Positions 55,924 to 64,000 of a stretch of 64,000 nucleotides of DNA are shown here, piece by piece (position 1 is the stretch's first letter; each line of letters begins with the position of its first letter). The DNA is taken from NCBI GenBank assembly GCA_963921825.1, contig OY997591.1, forward strand, positions 36,539,825-36,603,824. Reading direction: 5' to 3'. Source of the DNA: Erodium maritimum. Taxonomy: Eukaryota > Streptophyta > Magnoliopsida > Geraniales > Geraniaceae. The notes under the pieces are model-generated. The model did no database searches. It was given only the letters and a program-made list of their open reading frames with translations, and was not told where the DNA came from. Position numbers and translations under genes: made by a program.

Positions 55924-57330
55924 TTGAAAGGATCAATATTCCACCTCCAAGATATGGTATCTGGAGGTGACAATGAAGTCATGGTGGATCACGATGATCC
56001 AGCCACCTTTCAAGAAGCCGTGGATGGACCCGACTCTGAGTTATGGCTGGGAGCCATGAGGGAGGAAATTCAATCCATGTTAGACAACCGAGTCTGGGAA
56101 CCGGTTGATCCCATCAATGGTGTGAGGACCATTGGATGGAAATGGATCTTCAAGGTGAAGATGGACATGGACGGCAACCCTATGACCTACAAAGCTCAAC
56201 TTGTGGCGAAAGGTTATAGGCAGATCCAATGGATTGACTATGAGGAAACCTTCTCCCTAGTGGCTATGGTCAAAATCGATCCAAATTCTTCTTGACATAA
56301 CTGCATATCATAATTACGAGATATTGCAAGTGGATGTCAAAACCGCTTTCCTAAATGGAAATTTGACTGAGTACGTTTGTATATCTCGGCCCAAAGTTTT
56401 TGACGATCCGAAGAATAAGGAAAGATTTATAAGTTGTTCAAATTCATTTATGGATTGAAACGAACTTCTCGGAGTTGGATCCTTCGTTTTGATGAAGCTG
56501 TAATTGGATTTGTCTTAATCAAGAACGAGGATGAATCTTGCGTTTATAAGAAGGCTAGTGGGAGCAAGATTACCTTTCTGGTTCTCATTGAAAATGACAT
56601 CCCAACCTTGCACGAGACTAAAGCTTGGTTGAGGAAGTGTTTTTCAATAAAGGACTTAGGCGATGCTTCTTATATCTTAAGGATTAAGATATGTAGGGAT
56701 CGCATCAAGAGGGTCTTGGATTTAAGTCAGGGAACCTATGTGAACAAGGCATTGAGTAGGTTCTTAATGCTCGATTCAAAGAAAGGACTCTTACCCACTA
56801 GTCCTGGCATTCATCTCAGCAAGACTCAATGTCCTAAGACACCTGATGAGCTGAAAAGGATGATGAGAATCCTATGCGTCTGGGGGCAGGATCGATCATA
56901 TATGCCATGACATGTATGAGACCAGACGTCTCGTAAGCCTTATGTTGTACCAGTAGACATCAGTCTAACCTGGGGAAAGATGATGCTGAACTAGTCGTCG
57001 AAGGATGAGTAGACGCTAGTTTTCCAAGACAAATCCAGATGACTTTAGAAGTCAGTCAGGATATGTGTTTATGCTGAATGGTAGAGCTTTAGCTGGGAGA
57101 GCGTAAAGCAAGATACCATTGCCGAATCTACAAAAGAGGCCAAGTACATGGATGCTGCAGAGGCAGCTAACGAGGCTATGTGGATTTGGAAATTCACGGC
57201 AGGGTTGGGTGTTATTAAAAACCCATCCAGCCCGGTGAATCCATTTTGCGATAACACAAGGGACATTGCGCAAGCTAAAAGCCCAGATCGCATAACAAAT
57301 CCAAACATGTACTACGTCGTATCCACCTAA
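55924..57330 (+). pseudogene. Copia RT and RNase H remnants (element 3)
   Basis: RT signatures occur at 55924-56295 (AVDGPDSELWLGAM, TYKAQLVAKGY) and 56434-56910 (FIYGLKRTSRSWILRFDEAV, LRKCFSIKDLGDASYILRIK). RNase H signatures lie at about 57130-57330 (NEAMWIWKF, CDNTRDIAQAKS). A few breaks; fossil. Confidence 0.85.
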
Positions 57331-57482
57331 TGAGAGAAATACTAAACTGAGGTGAAGTGAAGATAACCTATATTGCAACCGATGATAACATAGCCAACCC
57401 TTTGACTAAGGCAGTGTCGCTGGCTAAACATGTTAGACATGTAAAGTCAATGGGGACATATTGGAGTTTAGATTGGAACTAG

Positions 57483-57496
57483 AGCAAGTGGGAGAT
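57483..57496 (+). other. Polypurine tract of copia element 3
   Basis: AGCAAGTGGGAGAT directly precedes the 3' LTR, matching elements 1 and 2. Confidence 0.75.
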
Positions 57497-59137
57497 TGTT
57501 AGTCTTAGTGCCCGTAGTTCAATCCTAAATGTCCAAATGTATATATCAACGTTAGCAATAAAATTAAAGCGGCTTTATATTACTTATGTGTTGGAGTAAT
57601 ATATCGATGTGTGCTCTGATCTATGCCCACCATGCGAATAGAACCATAGATCGAGATAGATCATACTTGATGGGTCCCTAGTATGAAAGATGGCTCTTTA
57701 TGGCTTACGTTTTGTTAGTCATTGGAATGGGATTCCGGAGTCTGATCATAGATATCTTGTGGGACATGATATTGGACGACCCGACATAAATATGTGCCAT
57801 AGATCAAGTCATGAACATATTAATTGTCGTAGCTTGTCATGTATCCTTAGACCAAGGAGTCTTTGTGATCGCTATGTAGTCAATAACTGAGTTTGACCTG
57901 AGCCTAACATTGCACGTAACAGGGCTTCCATAACGGCCAGGATTGGCTTGGGGACGGGCTACATGAGTGACACGAAGGACGGGTAAGGGATTTATCCCTC
58001 ATACTAAGGTGTCCTCGGCCGCTTGATCGAGAGTGACTGAAAGAATAGCATGGCCATGCACATGATACTGGGTATCATATATTCAGTCATCTCACATATC
58101 AAGGAACAGTGATTGAGAATAATAAGGATGACGGCTCTATGCCTTATCTCAATCAGGATATCGGAGAGAAAAGGATAATGACAGGGACGACGGAAAGGTT
58201 AGAATCGACAGGGTCGATTCGTTATGCAGTGTCAGGCAATACTAAAGTCTCGTTAGTTGCCACTTAAATAGGATCAAGTAAAATGGGATTTTACGTCGAT
58301 CTATTGACATGCATAAACCTAAGGGTCACACCAGAGGATGAAACTCATTGACACATTTATGGAGAATGGCCAAAAAGGAGTTGTCTCGAGACATGACCAA
58401 AACTGGGTTTTGGGTCATGTGCCCGTAAGTGAATAGGACTTTACTGATCGAGACAACGCTTGGAGTCTTGGGATTGATCGCGTCGGATAATGTTGGAAAT
58501 TTCCGGTAGGGAAGGCTTGGAGGCGATGAGCGAATCACGGTACCTCGTTGGAAATGGCCACGGGCCATGTTCCAAGAGGCCCATGAAAGGCCCATGCAAC
58601 CAAGGCCCATGGAACTAATTAATCCAGTCTTGATTAATTAGTACTAAGTAACCAAGAGAAGGATTAAGGTGTTGGTGATTCACCACCTAACCCAATCTTG
58701 CCTTGCCATACTTTGTCCTATTTACACCTTACTTGTCACCATGCTTGTCTCATGCCTTTAGTTGGACAAGTATGGGTTTTGTTATGTTTAAGTCGTTTTT
58801 TTCAACATAACAAACACAAGACAAGAATAGGAAACACAACTTCTCTCCCCTTCCCTTGCAATTTCGGGTTTGGCAAGCTCCCACCTCCATTTTTGTGCTC
58901 TTGAGTCCTCAAAGAGAAAACTACGTGGCTTTGATTCCCATGTGGACACGTAGGCGTCTTGGAGACTCAAGCCAATCATTCGTTACCCGGTGTTCTTGTT
59001 TTGGTAAGAAATAGTGCTGAATTTTTCTCTTGTGAATACATTCTTTGTTAGTTGTTTCATGGTTTAATCGTCTCTTGGTTATCATTGATTTTCCGCTGCG
59101 AGTTGGTTCATCTCCAATCCTACCTCGAGACCCAACA
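57497..59137 (+). repeat. 3' LTR of copia element 3
   Basis: TGTTAGTC... to ...CCCAACA, 1641 bp, slightly shorter than its 5' partner. Palindrome at 58613-58641 (one mismatch), sense open frame 57690-57890, antisense open frame 58326-58610. Confidence 0.94.
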
Positions 59138-61733
59138 GTGAGGCCCAACAATCAAGCTCGTTTACTCCGGCCCGGGCTATTTAAGTCCCATTTCTAGGGT
59201 TTCAGCGCATTTGTTCATTGCGCAGCCCTCTACACCCGACCACGCTCTCTCCTTCACTAACCGATCTCCTCCCCCTCTTCTTCTTCGTTCGCTCCGCCGC
59301 CGCCATCGCACCTCGATCCCGATCTCCCTCTCCTCCCTTCGATCCGTCCTAACCAAGCAAGCTCGCCGGCCACCATCCTCACCTCTAGACCTCTCTCCCT
59401 CTTCTTCTCCGTTCAGTTCAAGACCACCCGAGCTCCCTCTCATATCTCCGTCCAGCTCACGCTCGTCTCCGACCACCACCGCCGCCTTCAACCACGCGTA
59501 GCCGAGCCCTCGCCGTCGTCGTGTACGTACAGAGGCGAGGCGAGCTCGACGGCGTACTCACAGATCCGAGATCCTCGTCGGTCTCGTCTGGATCCGAGGT
59601 GGTCACCGCCGTGCTCCCGCACCCGTAACCGCCGCCCGCCACCCGCCACCGTCGTCTTTTCCCCCACGGTGAGCTTCGTACCGTGAGACCTCGGCGGGTT
59701 TAGTCACCGCCGATGGTCGGCCAGACTCTGCACCGAAACCCTCTCCGTCCCTTTTCTTCTTTCCCGTTGCATTTGGATCTGGACAAGTTTGGAACAGTTT
59801 TTGTTGAAACATAAAATTTAAGAAAATGATTTGTTAAAAGGGAAAATAATTTAAAACAAAATTGGATTTGAATAAAAGAAAGGAAAGGAAATTGTTTTTT
59901 TAGAACGAAAAATCAATTCTAATAGGAAAAGGTTTAAAAATAAAAGAATTTAAAATCAGATTTGATTTAAGATGGTTTTTGGACTGTGAACGAATTTGGA
60001 ACCTGGACGTTTAAACCCGGACTAAAAGTGGAACGTTGGTTCGGACACCTCGGGAATCGTGTCTCGAAACTCGTGTCTCGGGATCCGTGCATTGGGAACC
60101 GTGCCTCAGGAAACGTGCACCGAGTTCTGTGCTCGGGGTACGAGTGCTCGAACCCGATTCGTCGTAACCCGGCCTTTAGCCCGCTCGAGTTAAAAGACAA
60201 CTGTTGAATTTAAACTGGACTAATCGTAACCGTTAATTTAATGTCGGAACCGTTTTTAATTTGTGGCTTCCGTGTAATTTTTAGAGTCTGGCTTCGATCG
60301 AAGAGAAGACCGGAGGTAGAGAGCCAGGACGTCAGCAGCTAGGAGACGTAGCTGTCATTCTTCGGTTGAGGTAGGGAACGTAGCGGATACCGGTTTAATT
60401 GCGGAAAGTTACTAGTATGCATGCCAGGATTAATAAAACTGGAACGAGCGTTTATATTAAATAATCAGACGAGTCTTAGTAACATGCAGGATGTGATTCA
60501 CTAGTGTAGTCGCTTTCAATACTTGGGAAATTGCCATGCTGGTAGATTGGCCATGTCGAGCCGTAGGTTGTGTGCTGTTTGAATTGCCTGTGATTGTTTG
60601 AGATGCACGCTGTGAGACTTAGTGTCGGTAAGTTTAATAGACAAGAATTAGTATATCCGGTGAGCTTGCTGTTGCTATGTGTGGGCGAGTGTGCCGTGCT
60701 TGTGTTGACGTGAATTATTGCTTGTGATATGGTCGGGTGAGTGATAGACCGATGTGACGTGTTGTGGTACCATTGGTGGGCTTGGTAAGCCGTGTTTAAG
60801 TATGACATTGCGATGTGTGATATTATATTGGTGTGTGTTTCGAGGAGTTGTTTACGGTATGGTACCTACGACCGAGGGGGTACGCCGGTGTAGGGTAGTA
60901 CCTAGGCCGACGGTGTGGTCTCATGTATGCGCGGTCCCCCGGGTAGTGGTTCCGGTACGATGGCCTACATCGAGGGGGTATGCCGGTGTAGGACATCTAG
61001 GCCGACGGTTACGCGGTTTGTATTGTGCTTTACCCGAAGGAGTGCCAGGAAAGATGTCTAGGCCGATGGAGATTCTGGTATGACGTATTGTGATTGTCCA
61101 CCGAGTCTCAGTGACTAGAAGATATCTAGGCCGATATTGTGTATTCCGGTGTGATATGGTGGAGTCGGGCTGTGGACAACCGGCCGAGTAGGGGACTGCG
61201 GTACGGGATGTGTTTGTGTTTTTACTGTTTACATTATGCTTGATAACTTGTTGAGTGATGTGGTTACAGTTTGTGTTGTTCGTTTGGGTATGTTTGTTAG
61301 TGTGGTTTGGTCTTGAGTTGAGAATTGGTGGTTACGAGTTCCGTTGGAATTAATTTGTGCGTTGTACTAGTATGCCCTAATTGGACGGTTACCCGTGGTG
61401 GTGAGCACTTGCTTATAACCTTAACTACTTTTCCTACTGAGCGAAAGCTCACCCCTTACCTTGTTGTTTTTCAGGTCCTAAGCGGGTTGTGTACTAGCTG
61501 GATGCTCGACGCTTGGGAGCTTGCGAGTGTCCTAGGCTAGTAGTCTAGAGACGTACTTTTCTCTTTTATTAAACTCTTTTACTGTTGTTTTTTTTACTGA
61601 GCTGTCGACTCGTGGCATTGTTAAAAGTTTTAAAATTATGCGTTGGAGACTTGTTGGCTTTATTTTCAATTAAAATTATTATTATTTTAGTTCACGTCTC
61701 GAGTCCGGTTAAAACCGGATTTGGGGCGTGACA

Positions 61734-62239
61734 TTTATTGTCTTCTTAAATGGGAAGAATTGGTCACATGTCCTGATGCTCCCAGTAGGCAATTCACGCA
61801 GCCATTTATTGGCTTTATCCTTCAATGAAAAGGGAAAAAGTCGGAGGCGTATTGCGTCACTTGACACTCCATTATACCTGAATGTATCACAAAGCTCAAG
61901 GAACATTGTTAAATGCTCCAATGGATCCTCGTGTGCATTCCCATGGAATGGGTCGCCTCTCACCAAGTTGATAATTGATGTCTTGATCTCAAATGTTGGT
62001 GTTGCAACTGGTGGTGCGACAATGCCGCTTTCAATGCCTCAGATTGATGGAGTTCCATACTCCATCAATGACCTTTGCCTTGGTGGAACTTCCGGAGCAA
62101 ACATTGGATTAAAGCCAGGAGGGACGGGAGTTCGCTCCTTAGTCAGGTTCTCATTCCTATGCTGGATCACATCCCTCTGGGTTTCATCCTGGTTATCTTC
62201 GTTGTCCGAGTGATGACTCGAATTGGAGTGATGACTCAT
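61734..62239 (-). pseudogene. Athila-like gag, N-terminal part
   Basis: From 62239 the minus strand encodes an S/H/N-rich start (SHHSNSSHHSDNEDNQDE), PPGFNPMFAPEVPPRQRSL and DTFRYNGVSSDAIRLRLFPF, matching the plus-strand fragment at 20833-21330. It ends at 61734, where the giant LTR is inserted. A few breaks. Confidence 0.85.
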
Positions 62240-62441
62240 AGCTTATTTCTCTTAACGCTTCGCGATCCTAGCGTTCCTCTCGACCTTTGCAATATCTGTA
62301 GTCAATAAACTTGGAGAGGGGTGAGAACGCAATTGCATAAATAAATTAAATAAAAAGAAAAAAAATATGGAATAGTCTTAACACGAATTATAAACGTGTC
62401 AGAGTTGCCTTAGTTGCTCCCCAGAAACGGCACCATTAATT
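62240..62441 (-). other. Athila-like leader with primer binding site
   Basis: The minus strand at 62415-62435 reads TGGTGCCGTTTCTGGGGAGCA. This resembles the TGGCGCCGTTGCCGGGGA-type primer site of Athila elements and lies a few bases inside the LTR edge. The short AT-rich leader that follows matches 20700-20830 in the other copy. Confidence 0.82.
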
Positions 62442-63057
62442 TGACACTCTGAGAATTAACTCTCAGAATGGCACGACAAGCGTACCGGTCGTCAAGTAGT
62501 ATTCAGGGTTTAGTCCGAGATATCGTACCCAAGGGAGCAATTAAGCAAGCACTTTAGTTAATTAATTCATTGGTCAAGCTATTCCTATACCGATGATTGG
62601 TTTTGTTTTGAAAATAATAATTCGATACAATTTTGAAACAATGTAAATGATACGAGAAAGTAAGAGCACAATATCAAAAGCAGGTTTAAAATCAGAGATT
62701 TAAAGTGATCTGGGACATTGACAGGGTTCTTATATGATGAATAAATGATCGGGATTCGGTCTACACTTGCAACTAGTACTATTCTAAAGACAATGGGAAT
62801 TCTCTATCACTAGTCCTAACCATCTATTGATCGCATTAGGACCCTATCGTACTCTAACCACCTAATTATCTCTAATCTAGGTGTAGAAAGGTACCAAGCA
62901 TTAAGATTTACGAATTCCTCTAACTTTCGGGTTTTACTCCTATGGTTATTGCACTCGTGTCAGTCTAACAATATTTTAGTCTAGATTGAAACCTGAGTTA
63001 TATAATTTCCTTTTCCTCCTATTAACCTCATTTCTCAATTGTTGGTTACTAGAATTC
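62442..63057 (-). repeat. 5' LTR of Athila-like element (incomplete)
   Basis: It begins TGACACTCTGAGAATTAAC at 62442, with TCTGAGA/TCTCAGA arms forming a hairpin at the LTR's 3' terminus. It is followed by about 600 bp of non-coding sequence until a LINE-type insertion at 63058. The remainder lies beyond the window, if it exists. Confidence 0.75.
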
Positions 63058-64000
63058 TTTTTTTTTTGATCAATGAAAAATACTAATTTTATTCCACTTA
63101 ATAAAGTCCTGAGGGAATTACAAAAGGGGAAGAAGATAGAGAAGAGAGAGACGAGACAAAGGAGGGCAAAAAGATGCCGGGGCTTAGGGAGGATCGAAAA
63201 TCTTGAGAGCTGCATCGTCACCATGAGAGCAGGAGAATCCTAAGGACTTGCAAAGCGCCCAAGATCTCTTGGCTTCAGATTTCTTGCGAAGGGAACGAGA
63301 CGGGCTAACACCCCGAAGGGGATAAGCTTTTTGACGGGGACCAGACTTTTTCCGCTTCTTGCGACGAGTAGCACGAGGGGTCAGGTCCGCCATATGAGCC
63401 GGAGAGTGAATATCCGATATAAAAGAGGCGAACTGGGGTGGCTTGGGCTTAGAGGGGGCAGCAGTTAGCGGGCTGCTCAATCCAATGCTTGAAGGAGGGC
63501 CCAAGATCCCATTAGAAGGCCCATTGAAAGAAGAGCGGGCTATCAAAGGCTTTGAAGAGTCCACTGACTTGGGAAACTCGCCACGCCGATCATCAATGGA
63601 AGCACGCGGAGAAATCGAGACGACATCGTCAGTTCCCGAGGGCGCGGGCTTGGGAAGAGGGGCCGGCAGCTCGGAAGCGCAGGCGTGCGTAACATTGATG
63701 AGGCCATGGGTGTTTCCCAAGCTGTCCGTGGGCTAGACGACGCTAGGGTTCCGGTAAGAGATCAGAACAGAGCTGATACCGAGCGCCTGCATGGTTCCCT
63801 CCGAGGACACCGGTGAGGGGCAAAGTTCAAGCACGGAGTCACCCGAATCGAGCGAACTTCCCACTGATTGCGTGTCTTCAAAAGGGGAACGCGAGGAGAC
63901 AGGCAAGGTACCCACCTTGGGAAATCTGAACTCCCCCTCTTCGAAAGCGGTCCGGTCCTCTGAGGCCTCGGTTGGGAGATGAGGAATGGACAGCGCGTCC
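63058..64000 (-). mobile_element. LINE-type retroposon (3' end), runs off window
   Basis: A T run at about 63058-63067 followed by GATCAATG marks the A tail of a minus-strand retroposon inserted in the Athila LTR. The 3' untranslated part is about 120 bp. Upstream is an ORF1-like frame and no RT, so this may be another ORF1-only element. Its target duplication would lie outside the window. Confidence 0.75.
63184..63720 (-). pseudogene. ORF1-like C-terminal region (S/P/K-rich)
   Basis: A 178-residue frame ends at 63184. It is rich in S, P and K, with a basic patch (RRKKRKKSGPRQK) and RSLRKKSEAKRSW near the end, ending SCSHGDDAALKIFDPP. In the same frame the sequence continues upstream of 63720, and 63733-63915 holds a similar low-complexity frame in another phase, so the true start is not in view. 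No domain is recognised. Position directly before the A tail parallels the ORF1-only copies at 33158 and 52574, although sequence similarity is not evident. Confidence 0.5.

Larger units (their letters stand above)
49831..59137 (+). mobile_element. Ty1/copia element 3, LTR to LTR, broken
   Basis: 5' LTR 49831-51517, primer site, leader, gag, integrase, RT, RNase H, polypurine tract and 3' LTR 57497-59137, with a perfect GTGAG duplication. It is the same family as elements 1 and 2 but older. By eye the LTRs differ at roughly 3-4 percent of sites, suggesting on the order of one to three million years at usual plant rates. An ORF1-only retroposon (52574-53471) sits in its leader. There are several breaks in the coding part. 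Confidence 0.95.
49606..61733 (+). mobile_element. Giant solo LTR, copy C, split by copia element 3
   Basis: It begins TGTGAAGACC and ends GGGGCGTGACA, with a perfect TTTAT duplication. The two parts (49606-49830 and 59138-61733) total about 2.8 kb; the middle is copia element 3. Plus-strand orientation is opposite to copies A and B. A TATA-like CTATTTAAG lies at about 59178-59186, before a GC-rich leader-like part. Toward the 3' side four TAGGCCGA motifs (60906-61130) replace the longer arrays of the other copies. The hairpin TGAGCGAAAGCTCA is at 61438-61451. No internal region is present. Confidence 0.88.
43526..63057 (-). mobile_element. Athila-like Ty3/gypsy element, broken and multiply interrupted
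   Basis: In minus orientation the 5' LTR (63057-62442), a primer site, leader and gag are followed by protease-region remnants and a non-coding 3' part. Own sequence totals only about 5.3 kb; the rest is nested insertions (45084-47198 and 49606-61733). RT and integrase are not recognisable, so a large internal part is gone. It is an old, inactive fossil and the oldest layer of this stack. Confidence 0.85.

Noticed and set aside
59211-59501. GC-rich 96-codon frame as a host gene first exon
   Set aside because: It lies just after the TATA-like box of giant LTR C, is proline/serine low-complexity, and is also open on the other strand, so it is leader sequence of the LTR.

Overview
The window looks like repeat-dense nuclear DNA from a large-genome flowering plant, probably a eudicot. 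The evidence is Ty1/copia and Athila-like Ty3/gypsy elements with plant-type tRNA primer sites, plant L1-type LINEs with RRM or DUF4283-like ORF1 proteins, Mutator-like elements with 9-bp target duplications, and a FAR1-type SWIM zinc-finger fragment. I found no intact host gene, no tRNA or rRNA gene and no CRISPR array. Almost every base that can be assigned belongs to a mobile element, and most of these are nested in each other.

Layout. 1-13234: two very similar copia copies on the minus strand. The second (4779-13234) has both LTRs, a primer site and all domains, but its two flanks do not match. 13235-15440: the end of a giant-LTR element beside an old, diverged copia LTR. 15662-18837: a giant solo LTR with a perfect 5-bp target duplication. 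19470-20692: an internally deleted LINE (ORF1 plus the first codons of ORF2). 20693-22541: a plus-strand Athila gag fragment. 22567-32600: a LINE in head-to-head form. Its 5' part (ORF1, endonuclease, start of RT) is inverted relative to its RT 3' part, as twin priming produces, and it is split by a second giant solo LTR (25036-28504). 33158-34993: an RRM-bearing, ORF1-only retroposon with an 18-bp target duplication and a FAR1-like SWIM fragment at its 5' end. 35788-37199: another polyadenylated retroposon with a 15-bp target duplication. 37360-41613: a 5'-truncated LINE with a 12-bp target duplication, carrying a copia solo LTR (38966-40652). 41624-43179: a CACTA-like end. 43180-43525: a Mutator-type MITE fragment.

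43526-63057: one broken minus-strand Athila-like element, expanded to about 19.5 kb by insertions. A MITE (45084-47198) holds a Pack-MULE-like element (45291-46969). A giant LTR (49606-61733) holds a copia element (49831-59137), which holds an ORF1-only retroposon (52574-53471). Perfect or near-perfect target duplications prove most of these steps. 63058-64000 is another LINE-type insertion running off the window.

No pathway operates here; the genes interact only as elements inserting into one another. The most unusual material is (i) the ORF1-only retroposons, comparable to mammalian half-LINEs, (ii) the giant LTR family, seen only as solo LTRs with internal tandem arrays, (iii) the twin-primed LINE with a 21-bp fold-back palindrome at its junction, and (iv) the copia LTR with three palindromes and small ORFs that remain open in old and young copies. 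Ages and identities are read by eye, without alignment software.
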